A stretch of DNA of 35,138 nt. Source: Sphingobacterium thalpophilum. Lineage in GTDB: Bacteria; Bacteroidota; Bacteroidia; Chitinophagales; Chitinophagaceae. Shown in pieces: positions 1-8,042 of this stretch. Under the pieces are notes generated by a model. The model did no database searches. It was not told the DNA's origin and worked only from the letters and a program-made list of their open reading frames with translations. Location: NCBI GenBank assembly GCA_945871875.1, contig CAMBYC010000017.1, forward strand, positions 1 to 35,138, given 5' to 3'. The first letter of the stretch is position 1; each line of letters begins with the position of its first letter. The position numbers were made by a program, and so were the translations under genes.

Positions 1-2
1 TG

Positions 3-77
3 TGGGAGTTGACGGGTTCGAACCGCCGACCCTCTGCTTGTAAGGCAGATGCTCTGAACCAGCTGAGCTAAACTCCC
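3..77 (-). tRNA. tRNA-Val (anticodon UAC)
   Basis: Read on the minus strand, the sequence folds into a complete cloverleaf. The 7-bp acceptor stem is GGGAGTT/AACTCCC, the D arm contains AGCTCAGCTGGTTCAGAGC, the anticodon arm is TCTGC-CTTACAA-GCAGA, and the T arm contains GGTTCGAACC. The loop CTTACAA gives anticodon TAC, which decodes valine GUA and probably other GUN codons. The discriminator is A. The bases after it read CA, so the 3' CCA is not encoded and must be added after transcription. A promoter lies 19 bases upstream of the mature 5' end. Confidence 0.97.
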
Positions 78-95
78 ATTCCGTTGTTGGGAGTG

Positions 96-126
96 CAAAT
101 ATAGTACAAGATTACATTCTACCAAA
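96..126 (-). promoter_or_regulatory. Bacteroidota-type promoter of tRNA-Val
   Basis: On the minus strand, TTTG (126-123) is followed after exactly 19 bases by TATATTTG (103-96), an exact match to the Bacteroidota primary-sigma consensus TTTG-N19-TAnnTTTG. The sequence just downstream, GCACTCCCAACAACGG, is nearly the same as that downstream of the tRNA-Lys promoter at 17436-17466. Confidence 0.85.
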
Positions 127-296
127 AAAAACTTAGCATTTTGTTTAGAATATTATACTAATGCTCAAAAACTTTCATATCATCATTTTATTAAACTTTT
201 GAGTTTAATTTTTGTTTACAAAGATTTAATGGAATTTTATTTTTTTAATATTGTTTTACCTAACAATTTAATTATCACTTAAATATAATAATTGTC

Positions 297-926
297 ATGA
301 ATTTTATCAAAGCCCTACAATGGCGTTACGCTTGTAAAAAAATGAACGGAAACGCTATCCCTCAAGAGAAATTAGACAATATCCTTGAAGCTGTTCGTTT
401 GTCTCCCAGCTCTTTTGGATTAATGCCTTTCTCAGTTATTGTTGTTACTGATCAAGCTACAAAAGATAAGTTGTTGCCTGTTTGCTACAATCAATCTCAA
501 GTTTCTTCTGCTTCTGCTATATTGGTTTTTGCTCCTTGGAAAGAAGTTACTCCCGCTCACATTGCAGAATTTATTCAAGAAATTGTTGAGGCTCGTGGTG
601 TTTCTGCAGAATCTCTTGAAGTATATGCCCAAATGATTGCCGGCAAAGTGAATGGATCAACTCCTGAAGCAATTTTCCAATGGTCTGCAAAGCAGGCATA
701 CATAGCATTAGGATTCGCTATGGCTGCTGCTGCAATTGAAGAAGTTGACGCAACTCCAATGGAAGGTTTTAACCCTGCCGGTGTTAACGAAGTTTTAGGA
801 TTGGAAGCAAAAGGTCTTAGTGCCGCTTGTCTCTTACCTCTTGGTTATAGAGATGAAGCAAACGATTTTCTTGCAAATGCTCCTAAAGTGAGAAGAAGCA
901 AAGAGAAATTGTTTATCAATATGTAA
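297..926 (+). CDS. NfsB-like NAD(P)H-dependent nitroreductase
   Basis: This is a 209-residue protein of the FMN-dependent nitroreductase fold, close in length to E. coli NfsB (217). Members use NAD(P)H to reduce nitroaromatics, quinones and similar acceptors in the cytoplasm. The N-terminal RYACKKM segment matches the FMN-phosphate-binding region of the family. LSPSSFGLMPF is the family's 'APSS.GLQPW'-type motif. QAYIALGFAMAAAAIEEVDATPMEGF is the helix and substrate loop, shown here over about residues 133-159. The C-terminal PLGYRDEANDF followed by KVRRSKEKLF is typical. The start ATG has no in-frame rival upstream. The gene stands alone: it is divergent from tRNA-Val and converges on yceI with an 11-base gap. 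The physiological substrate cannot be told from sequence. Confidence 0.9.
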   Translation: MNFIKALQWRYACKKMNGNAIPQEKLDNILEAVRLSPSSFGLMPFSVIVVTDQATKDKLLPVCYNQSQVSSASAILVFAPWKEVTPAHIAEFIQEIVEARGVSAESLEVYAQMIAGKVNGSTPEAIFQWSAKQAYIALGFAMAAAAIEEVDATPMEGFNPAGVNEVLGLEAKGLSAACLLPLGYRDEANDFLANAPKVRRSKEKLFINM

Positions 927-937
927 TCAATTGTATT

Positions 938-1483
938 TTAATATACTACCGTAAAACTCATCTTGATTTCATCATCTGTTGGAATCGCCAATAAGGAAGG
1001 AGGTTCAATGCCAAACTGCGTCATTTTGATGCTAAAATTCCCCGAAATTTCCAGTTTGTCATTGATCTTCTTTTGATTGGCTTCAAATGTAATTGGTTGC
1101 GTAACACCGTGAAAGGTCATATTGCCTTTTACAGATAATTTATCTCCATTTGTTTCTATTGAAGTACTGCTGAATTTAACTACCGGAAACTTTAATCCTT
1201 CAGTAACTTCCAATACATGAGAATCTCTATTCGCATTTTTACTGTCAAAACTTGCAAGTTTTACAGTTACTGCAACCTGACTAATACTGGTTTTTGATTC
1301 ATCTGTTAAAATGATAGATGTCACCTCGTTGTTTACACCTGTCCACGCATGTAATGGGTGATGCATGCTATAACTAATGGATGATTTTGTTTTATCACAA
1401 TACAATTTTACGTTTGATGGAGTTTGTGCTTTTCCTTGAGCTAAAAACGCCATTACAAATAAAGACAAAATAACTTTTTTCAT
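938..1483 (-). CDS. YceI-family secreted lipocalin-like protein
   Basis: The 181-residue product starts with a Sec signal peptide (KK, then a hydrophobic run, cleavage probably after GKA at about residue 19). The rest is a YceI domain, a lipocalin-like beta-barrel that binds polyisoprenoid lipids in the characterised members. Family marks include SSISYSMHHPLHAWTG near the start, the central FDSKNANRDSHVLEV segment, GNMTFHGVTQPITF, and the final strand pair ending KMSFTVVY. It lies 9 bases downstream of a b561-like membrane protein and is very likely co-transcribed with it. E. coli has a similar yceJ (cytochrome b561) and yceI pair. The protein probably acts in the periplasm. Lipid binding is known for the family and inferred here. 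Confidence 0.88.
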   Translation of the reverse strand: MKKVILSLFVMAFLAQGKAQTPSNVKLYCDKTKSSISYSMHHPLHAWTGVNNEVTSIILTDESKTSISQVAVTVKLASFDSKNANRDSHVLEVTEGLKFPVVKFSSTSIETNGDKLSVKGNMTFHGVTQPITFEANQKKINDKLEISGNFSIKMTQFGIEPPSLLAIPTDDEIKMSFTVVY

Positions 1484-1492
1484 GTGTGGATT

Positions 1493-2137
1493 TTAAAATT
1501 TGATGATAATCATTGATGCAGCAAAAGCCCCAAATGCTGTATATGCTGCAGCACGGTGATAAGGTTTGTAAGTTGCACCGTTTGGTCCTTCAGTTTGACC
1601 TGCTAAAACGTTGGTGGCTATCATTGCAGTCATGTGAACCAGTGCCAACCATTTGTGTACCTTAATGCTGCTATATCCTTTGCGCTCATTTACCATTTTA
1701 GGAGGAGCAAATAAAGACAATCCCGCAGCTGTAAAATAGCCAGTATTTACTGCAACTGCTAAATTCTTGTGCAAATCTTCTAAATTTTCACCACCATTGC
1801 TATATAATTTTGCACCCACAATTCCTTGTGCAATCATAGCACCCATAGTAGCAAAACCCAATACTTGGTGGGTAACCAACATCGTTCTGCGTAATTTTAA
1901 TTCATTTTGACGCTTTTCAGGTGTGAGCTCAAAATTATCAAAGTTTCTCATCATCCCATGCTTTCCCCACATTAATCTCTGGGTTATTATCATTCTGCTG
2001 GGCAATAAAGGAACTACTTCTTTGTCTTCTAAAGTAATTTCATCTAATAAATTGTTTGACTTTGTTGTATCTACTTGTGCGTGTAAATTCAAACTGAAGA
2101 CTAATGTCAAAATGAATAAAACTTTCAATGATTTCAT
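1493..2137 (-). CDS. b561-like four-helix membrane protein, putative haem binder
   Basis: I do not recognise a named family with certainty. The 214-residue product has a signal peptide (MKSLKVLFILTLVFSLNLHA), a soluble stretch of about 60 residues, then four hydrophobic helices at roughly residues 84-108, 124-143, 161-180 and 195-212. Histidines fall near the helix ends: H90, H123, H161, H168 and H194. This spacing resembles the bis-histidine haem ligands of cytochrome b561-type proteins. The gene is directly upstream of yceI, which favours the b561 reading because E. coli pairs yceJ with yceI. An alternative is a haem-free DUF membrane protein. No strong promoter motif is visible in the 229-base gap upstream. 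Confidence 0.65.
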   Translation of the reverse strand: MKSLKVLFILTLVFSLNLHAQVDTTKSNNLLDEITLEDKEVVPLLPSRMIITQRLMWGKHGMMRNFDNFELTPEKRQNELKLRRTMLVTHQVLGFATMGAMIAQGIVGAKLYSNGGENLEDLHKNLAVAVNTGYFTAAGLSLFAPPKMVNERKGYSSIKVHKWLALVHMTAMIATNVLAGQTEGPNGATYKPYHRAAAYTAFGAFAASMIIIKF

Positions 2138-2366
2138 ATTTTGCTAAAATTGTTTGTATTTTAAAGACGCTACTAAAGAATATTGCGTTGGTTTGGGTTT
2201 GATAATTAAATACATTTAGGTACATATTGAAAATAAAAATCTAACCAATTTCAATTCAACTATTTTGAGTCGGTAATTTACAATTTGTACAGCATTTTAA
2301 TCAATTACATTACTCTTTTTGGGAAAAATTTAATAATAAACTTAAAATGAACTTGTAATTTCCCCT

Positions 2367-3641
2367 TTAAATGGTGCAATTAATTTCTTGATTCACCCAT
2401 TCAGCATTAAAAGGCATTGATATTTTGATGTAATTGTCTGTGTATCCTTCCATCATTCCGGTTTTTACATTGCCTTCAAACAATACTTTCCTTTTTTGAC
2501 CACTATGTTTTGCTGTAAAAGCTTCCATTTTATGGTAACTTAATTGTCGCAATATTTTATTGCGTTGATGTCTTACATTTATTGGCACAATTGGTTTAAT
2601 TTCCAGTGCCTTGGTATTGTCGCGCTCAGAATATGTAAAAACGTGTAAATAAGAGATGTCTAGGTTTTCTAAAAACTCAACTGTTTCTTGAAAATGCTCA
2701 TCTGTTTCACCGGGGAAACCAACAATTACATCCACCCCGATGGCGCAATGTGGCATTAGGGTTTTAATCAACTTAACCCGCTCTGAATAAAGTTCGCGTT
2801 TGTATCTTCTACGCATCAAAGATAAAACTGCATTGCTGCCACTTTGTAAAGGAATATGAAAATGCGGCATAAACTTACCACTTGCAGCTACCAATCTAAT
2901 GATGTCATCTGTAAGCAAATTGGGCTCAATTGACGATATTCTAAATCTTTTGATTCCAATAACGTTGTCTAAGGCTATGCACAATTGATGAAAGTCTTCA
3001 TTCTGAATTTTTCCACCTTCATTTCCTCTGCCGAAATCGCCAAGATTTACTCCAGTTAATACGATTTCTTTTACACCACTTTCAGCAAGTGCTTCTGCGT
3101 TTTTTACCACGTTTGCAATGGTATCGCTTCTGCTTTTCCCTCTTGCCATCGGGATGGTACAAAAGCTGCAATTGTAATCACAACCATCTTGTACTTTTAA
3201 AAACGTGCGTGTACGATCATTCACAGACCAAGATGCATTAAATCCATTTACTTCTTCAATTTCACAACTTGAAATCTTTGCTGCATCACCCTTTGCCAAT
3301 TCACGAATATGTTTAGGAAGGTTGAATTTCTCAGCCGCACCCAAAACCAAATCTACACCTGGAATAGCTGCAATTTCTTTGGGTTTAAGTTGTGCGTAAC
3401 ATCCTGTAATAACCACCATTGCAGCAGGGGCTTTGCGTTGAATTCGTCTAACCAATTGTCTGCATTCTTTATCTGCATTGTCTGTTACAGAACAAGTATT
3501 GATTACATACACATCCGCCAATTCATCAAAACCTTTTTTCTCAAATCCTTCCTGTTCCATTAACCTAGAAATACTTGAAGTCTCTGAAAAATTTAATTTA
3601 CATCCTAGGGTGTGAAAGGCGATTGTGCTTGATAAAGACAT
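2367..3641 (-). CDS. mtaB: tRNA t6A37 methylthiotransferase MtaB
   Basis: This is a 424-residue radical-SAM methylthiotransferase. MtaB converts t6A37 to ms2t6A37 in tRNAs that read ANN codons. The N-terminal UPF0004 domain carries the ligands of one 4Fe-4S cluster, C14 (TLGCKLN), C50 (NTCSVT) and C81 (TGCYAQ). The radical-SAM motif C154-x3-C158-x2-C161 (CDYNCSFC) binds the catalytic cluster. The central domain continues with LTGVNLGDFG, RISSIEP, and the HIPLQSGS and VDVIVGFPGE signatures. The last 60 residues look like a TRAM RNA-binding domain. The TLGCKLN opening and the PIVPINVRHQR segment favour MtaB over MiaB or RimO. The gene stands alone; the heptamer repeat array begins 5 bases upstream of its start codon. 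Confidence 0.93.
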   Translation of the reverse strand: MSLSSTIAFHTLGCKLNFSETSSISRLMEQEGFEKKGFDELADVYVINTCSVTDNADKECRQLVRRIQRKAPAAMVVITGCYAQLKPKEIAAIPGVDLVLGAAEKFNLPKHIRELAKGDAAKISSCEIEEVNGFNASWSVNDRTRTFLKVQDGCDYNCSFCTIPMARGKSRSDTIANVVKNAEALAESGVKEIVLTGVNLGDFGRGNEGGKIQNEDFHQLCIALDNVIGIKRFRISSIEPNLLTDDIIRLVAASGKFMPHFHIPLQSGSNAVLSLMRRRYKRELYSERVKLIKTLMPHCAIGVDVIVGFPGETDEHFQETVEFLENLDISYLHVFTYSERDNTKALEIKPIVPINVRHQRNKILRQLSYHKMEAFTAKHSGQKRKVLFEGNVKTGMMEGYTDNYIKISMPFNAEWVNQEINCTI

Positions 3642-3645
3642 CTAT

Positions 3646-3778
3646 ATGAGTTATGAGTTATGAGTTATGAGTTATGAATTATGAATTATGAATTATGAAT
3701 TATGAATTATGAATTATGAATTATGAATTATAAATTATGAATTATGAATTATGAATTATGAATTATGAATTATGAATT
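3646..3778. repeat. 19-unit heptamer tandem repeat (ATGAATT)
   Basis: This is an unbroken tandem array of 7-base units: four ATGAGTT (3646-3673), eight ATGAATT (3674-3729), one ATAAATT (3730-3736) and six ATGAATT (3737-3778). It lies between the divergently transcribed mtaB and priA and begins 5 bases from the mtaB start codon. Identical neighbouring units suggest expansion by slipped-strand replication. Confidence 0.95.
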
Positions 3779-3897
3779 ATATATAAATATATCGGTTTCA
3801 ATTTGTAAAAATATGATAATTGTACAACTAATGTGACGTTTTAATGGAGTATTTCTAATTAATTAAGGATGTCTAAAAATCTTCCAAAAATAAAATT

Positions 3898-3937
3898 GAT
3901 TCATAATTCATAATTTATAATTCATAATTTATAATTC
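3898..3937. repeat. Inverted short heptamer array (AATTCAT/AATTTAT)
   Basis: Alternating AATTCAT and AATTTAT units (3905-3932, with degenerate units on each side) are the reverse complement of the ATGAATT/ATAAATT units at 3646-3778. The two arrays could form a cruciform, or a hairpin in RNA. This array ends 13 bases before the putative priA -7 element. Confidence 0.85.
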
Positions 3938-3949
3938 TTCCCTTTTGCT

Positions 3950-3957
3950 TATTTTTG
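3950..3957 (+). promoter_or_regulatory. Putative -7 element of priA promoter
   Basis: TATTTTTG is an exact TAnnTTTG match, 10 bases upstream of the priA ATG. No good TTTG lies 19 bases further upstream. If used, the mRNA leader would be only a few bases long. Confidence 0.4.
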
Positions 3958-3967
3958 GTACCAATCT

Positions 3968-6412
3968 ATGTATGCAGCCATCATTTTACCGCTTTCTTTG
4001 CCTAAAGTTTATACTTATGCTATTCCTGAATCATTTAAGGAAAACATTAAAGTTGGAATGAGGGTAGAAGTGGTTTTTGGCAAACAAAAAAAATATGCCG
4101 GCATTGTAAAATTAATAACTGTAGAAAAGCCAATTGGTTTTGAACCTAAGTTTATAGAAAATGTGTTGGATACTGAACCTGTTGTAAATGAACAACAACT
4201 TAAATTGTGGGAATGGTTAGCCGATTATTATTTATGTGCCGAAGGGGATGTTATGGCAGCAGCTCTGCCTTCTAATTTTAAATTGAGTAGCGAAACTTCT
4301 CTTTTGTATAACGAAGATTTTGGAGAAGATTTTAGCGAGTTAGACGATAGCGAGTATCTTGTTGCTGAAGCTTTGTTGTTGAAAAAAGAATTAAAACTTA
4401 CTGAAGTTCAAGATATTCTTGATATTGTTCAAGTTTATCCTGTTGTAAAAAGATTAATTGAAAAGAAGGTTTGTTGGGCTTGGGAAACTTTAAAAGAACG
4501 ATATACAGAAAAAAAAGAGAGCTTCGTATTCTTACAACAATCTTATCAACAAGAAGAAAAACTTGAACCATTATTGAACAGTTTAAGCAAAGCGGCTCCC
4601 AAACAACTTGAACTGTTGATGGCTTATCTCCATTTAGTGAAAACAAATGGAGAAGTAAAACAATCTGATTTGTTGAAAAAAGCCGGTGCTTCTCAGGCAC
4701 AATTAAAAGGCCTAGCAGATAAAGGTGTTTTAACAATAGAAAAATTGGCTGTTGATAGAATCCGTTATTTGCCCAAACAATTGAATATTGATTTTGAACT
4801 CTCTTCCGCTCAACAATTAGCACTTACACAAGTTCAAGCAAGTTTAGAAGTAAAAAAAGTTTGTTTATTGCATGGTGTAACATCATCTGGTAAAACCCAA
4901 ATCTACATAAAGTTGATGGAGCAATATATGAACAGCAACCAGCAGATTCTGTTTTTGTTGCCCGAAATTGCATTGACATCACAAATCATTAGACGTTTAC
5001 AAAAGTTTTTTGGCGGCAATATTGCCATATATCATTCGAAGTTTAATCCAAATGAAAGGGTTGAAATTTGGAATAAAGTAAAAGAGGGATCTGTAAAGAT
5101 TGTTTTAGGAGCTAGATCTTCATTGTTTTTACCTTTTTCTAATTTGGGTTTAATCATTGTGGATGAAGAACACGATCCTTCTTATAAGCAGCAAGACCCT
5201 GCACCTCGCTACAATGCACGCGATGCGGCTATTTATTATGCCCACCAAATTGATGCAAAAGTTGTATTGGGTAGTGCAACTCCCTCTATTGAAACTTACT
5301 ACAATGCAACAAACGGAAAATACGGACTGGTTGAATTAAAAGAGCGTTTTGGAAACGTATTATTACCGGAAATTGAAATTATAGATACAAAAACTGTCCC
5401 TAGAAAAGAAAAGGGGAAGTTGATGATTTCTCCTCAAATGCATGAAGCCATCAATTCTACAGTTTTGAATAAAAAACAAGTTATCTTGTTTCAAAACCGC
5501 AGAGGCTATTCTCCTTATCTTATTTGTGGTACCTGTGGATTTATCCCTCAATGCGAGCAATGTGATGTTACCCTAACTTTTCATAAACTTCAACACAAAC
5601 TGCAATGCCATTATTGCGGCAATACCTATCAACGCATAGTAACTTGTACAGCATGTGGCTCCGTAAACTGGATTGAAAAGAATTTTGGTACTGAAAAAAT
5701 TGAAGAACAACTCACGGAATTGTTTGCAGATTTCCGTATTGCTAGGATGGATATGGATACGGTTAAAGGAAAATCTGCACACGATCAATTGATTCAATTG
5801 TTTGAACAACAAAACCTCGATATTTTAGTTGGCACTCAAATGGTTGTAAAAGGATTGGATTTTGATCATGTACATTTGGTAGGCATCCTTGATGCAGATG
5901 GGTTGTTGAGTTTTGCCGATTTCAGGGTAAATGAAAGGGCATTTCAATTGATGGAGCAAGTGAGTGGAAGAGCTGGAAGAAAAGATTTACAAGGAAAAGT
6001 TTTGATACAAACCACAAATCCTGAACATCCAGTTTTACATTGGGTAAGAGCACACGATTATAAAAAGCTTTACGACAAAGAAATCGAAGCCCGCAGAGAT
6101 TTTCTATATCCTCCATTTTTTAAGTTGATACAATTTAGATTTAAACATAAAATTAAACAAGTGGCTGAAGCTGCTGCACAAACTATCGCTAATGCACTCA
6201 TCCAATCTTTTGGAAATCTAGTAACTGGTCCCGCAGATCCAGTAGTCGGTAGGGTTAGAAACATGTATATTGTTGAATTGTTGTTGAAAGTAAAAAGAGA
6301 TTCTGCAAGTGTTGCTCATGCAAAATCTGTAATTAAAGCTCAAATCGCCTTGCTACAATCGGATAAACAGTTGCGTTCTGTTTTTGTGCAACTAGATGTA
6401 GATCCAATTTAA
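3968..6412 (+). CDS. priA: Primosomal protein N' (replication restart helicase PriA)
   Basis: This is an 814-residue superfamily 2 DNA helicase that restarts stalled replication forks. The start (MYAAIILPLSLPKVYTYAIP) matches the usual PriA N-terminus, so the annotated ATG is right. The 3'-DNA-binding domain covers roughly residues 1-110. Walker A GVTSSGKT is near residue 303 and the DEEH box (DEEHDPSYKQ) is near 398. The zinc-binding segment has paired cysteines: CGTCG, CEQC, CHYC, CTAC (about 518-560). Helicase motifs V and VI appear as VGTQMVVKGLDFDHVHLVG and QLMEQVSGRAGR. All key residues are present. murB follows after 8 bases, so the two are probably co-transcribed. Confidence 0.97.
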   Translation: MYAAIILPLSLPKVYTYAIPESFKENIKVGMRVEVVFGKQKKYAGIVKLITVEKPIGFEPKFIENVLDTEPVVNEQQLKLWEWLADYYLCAEGDVMAAALPSNFKLSSETSLLYNEDFGEDFSELDDSEYLVAEALLLKKELKLTEVQDILDIVQVYPVVKRLIEKKVCWAWETLKERYTEKKESFVFLQQSYQQEEKLEPLLNSLSKAAPKQLELLMAYLHLVKTNGEVKQSDLLKKAGASQAQLKGLADKGVLTIEKLAVDRIRYLPKQLNIDFELSSAQQLALTQVQASLEVKKVCLLHGVTSSGKTQIYIKLMEQYMNSNQQILFLLPEIALTSQIIRRLQKFFGGNIAIYHSKFNPNERVEIWNKVKEGSVKIVLGARSSLFLPFSNLGLIIVDEEHDPSYKQQDPAPRYNARDAAIYYAHQIDAKVVLGSATPSIETYYNATNGKYGLVELKERFGNVLLPEIEIIDTKTVPRKEKGKLMISPQMHEAINSTVLNKKQVILFQNRRGYSPYLICGTCGFIPQCEQCDVTLTFHKLQHKLQCHYCGNTYQRIVTCTACGSVNWIEKNFGTEKIEEQLTELFADFRIARMDMDTVKGKSAHDQLIQLFEQQNLDILVGTQMVVKGLDFDHVHLVGILDADGLLSFADFRVNERAFQLMEQVSGRAGRKDLQGKVLIQTTNPEHPVLHWVRAHDYKKLYDKEIEARRDFLYPPFFKLIQFRFKHKIKQVAEAAAQTIANALIQSFGNLVTGPADPVVGRVRNMYIVELLLKVKRDSASVAHAKSVIKAQIALLQSDKQLRSVFVQLDVDPI

Positions 6413-6420
6413 CCAATTAT

Positions 6421-7434
6421 ATGAATATGTTGAAGTGGGAAGAAAATGTTGATTTAACGGGCTACAACAGTTTTGGGATGCATGTATCGGCAAAGTATTT
6501 TGCAACATTTCATTCTGTTGAAGATTTAAAGATATTGGATAAACCTTCAAATGAAAATCGATTGGTTTTAGGCGGCGGAAGCAATATTTTGTTCAAAAAT
6601 GATTTTGATGGATATGTTTACAGCAATCAAATTAAAGGCATTGAAAAAGTAGCTGAAGATGCAAATTATGTATATATAAAAGCAGGTGGGGGAGAGCAAT
6701 GGCATGATTTTGTAGAGTATTGCATTGCACACAATTATGGTGGTGTTGAAAATCTTGCATTGATTCCAGGTTCAGTAGGGGCAGCACCCATTCAAAATAT
6801 TGGGGCTTATGGAGTTGAATTGAAAGACGTTTTATTTGAACTAGAAGCGTATAAATGGTCTGACCAACAAATCCATCAATTTTCTGCAGCGCAATGTAAG
6901 TTTGGTTACCGCGATTCTGTATTTAAAAATGAGTATAAGGGCGAATACGTAATCTGTACAGTAACTATTAAATTGAATAAAGTTCCAGATTTTCAAACCA
7001 AATATGGTGCTATTGAGCAAGAGCTGGAAAAAATGGGTGTAAAAGATTTGTCTATACGCTCCATTGCAGATGCGGTAATTAATATACGCAGATCTAAATT
7101 GCCCGATCCAAAACAAATTGGTAATGCTGGAAGTTTTTTTAAAAATCCAACCATTTCTGAAGAACAATTTGAAATTTTAAAACAGCAGTATGTTGAAATT
7201 GTAGGGTATAAAGTTGAATCAGGAATTAAAATAGCTGCGGGTTGGTTAATTGAAAATACAGGATGGAAAGGCTTTAGAAGGGGAGAAGCTGGAGTACACC
7301 CTAAGCAAGCTCTTGTATTGGTAAATTATGGAAATGCAAATGGTGATGACATTTATCAATTGAGTGAAGAAATAATTATTAGTGTACAGTCTAAATTTAA
7401 TATATTTTTGGAGCGAGAAGTTATTATCATTTAA
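6421..7434 (+). CDS. murB: UDP-N-acetylenolpyruvoylglucosamine reductase MurB
   Basis: This is a 337-residue FAD enzyme of the long E. coli (type I) form. It reduces UDP-GlcNAc-enolpyruvate to UDP-MurNAc with NADPH, the second committed step of peptidoglycan synthesis. FAD-binding marks are LVLGGGSNILF (about residue 50) and ENLALIPGSVGAAPIQNIGAYG (about 110-131). The substrate-binding Tyr is in FGYRDSVFK, the catalytic Ser in GNAGSFFKNP (about 235-244), and the catalytic Glu probably in the C-terminal FLEREVIII. It follows priA by 8 bases. A second ATG two codons in (6427) could also serve as start. Confidence 0.97.
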   Translation: MNMLKWEENVDLTGYNSFGMHVSAKYFATFHSVEDLKILDKPSNENRLVLGGGSNILFKNDFDGYVYSNQIKGIEKVAEDANYVYIKAGGGEQWHDFVEYCIAHNYGGVENLALIPGSVGAAPIQNIGAYGVELKDVLFELEAYKWSDQQIHQFSAAQCKFGYRDSVFKNEYKGEYVICTVTIKLNKVPDFQTKYGAIEQELEKMGVKDLSIRSIADAVINIRRSKLPDPKQIGNAGSFFKNPTISEEQFEILKQQYVEIVGYKVESGIKIAAGWLIENTGWKGFRRGEAGVHPKQALVLVNYGNANGDDIYQLSEEIIISVQSKFNIFLEREVIII

Positions 7435-7460
7435 CGTTTTTTACAAAACCCATACGAAAT

Positions 7461-7973
7461 ATGAAAAAAAAGCTATTCATTTTTACCCTTAGTCTTTTTG
7501 TAGCATCATTTGTTATTGCCCAGAAACAGCAAGAAGAGGAAGAACTTATTCCTCCATCTACCGTTAATGCACAACAGATTTATGCAGAATTACTTGGTCC
7601 TGGTATTTTTTACACTATAAATTATGATACCCGTTTTGGTAAAAAAGAAAAGGGATTGGGTATGAGGGTTGGTATGGGTGCAGTTTTTTCAAATGGTGAG
7701 GGTGTTGTTTCAATACCTGTAGGTTTAAATTATTTAGCAGGTAGAAATGGAAATTATTTAGAGGTCGGAGGCGGCATTTCTTATTTTACAGCAGCTACAA
7801 GTGATATTATTGATGGAAGTGCTTTATTGGGATTTGCTACTTTTGGATACCGTCGTCAAACCTACAAGCAAAAGAACGTTACTTGGAGAATCGCATTTGA
7901 TCCTTTAATGAATTTTAGTGATGGATTTTCCTTAATACCTTATTTTGGGTTTAGTTTGGGATACAGGTTCTAA
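7461..7973 (+). CDS. Small outer-membrane beta-barrel protein, function unknown
   Basis: I do not recognise a named family. The 170-residue product has a signal peptide (MKKKLFIFTLSLFVASFVIA), a short acidic linker (QQEEEELIPP) and then alternating polar/hydrophobic strands rich in Gly and aromatics, as in small outer-membrane barrels. It ends YFGFSLGYRF, and a C-terminal aromatic residue is the usual BAM-recognition signal. Its start lies 26 bases after murB, so it may be the last gene of a priA-murB transcript. A strong terminator follows. No substrate or partner can be inferred. Confidence 0.7.
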   Translation: MKKKLFIFTLSLFVASFVIAQKQQEEEELIPPSTVNAQQIYAELLGPGIFYTINYDTRFGKKEKGLGMRVGMGAVFSNGEGVVSIPVGLNYLAGRNGNYLEVGGGISYFTAATSDIIDGSALLGFATFGYRRQTYKQKNVTWRIAFDPLMNFSDGFSLIPYFGFSLGYRF

Positions 7974-7987
7974 ATAAACACAAAACT

Positions 7988-8042
7988 TAATTAAATAATA
8001 AAAGGGGTTCAATTAAATTGAACCCCTTTTATTATTTAATTA
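7988..8042. terminator. Bidirectional terminator hairpin
   Basis: This is a perfect inverted repeat of 27 bases per arm (7988-8014 with 8016-8042) around one central base, with core AAAAGGGGTTCAATT. A and T tracts at the outer stem let it work as a rho-independent terminator in both directions. The minus-strand ATPase gene ends inside the right arm, with its stop codon at 8036-8038. Confidence 0.88.

Noticed and set aside
3646-3778. Possible CRISPR array
   Set aside because: Units are 7 bases, directly adjacent and without spacers, and there are no cas genes; it is a simple tandem repeat.
4398-4823. 141-codon minus-strand frame opposite priA
   Set aside because: It is a shadow of the strongly supported priA gene, with no start context or recognisable protein.
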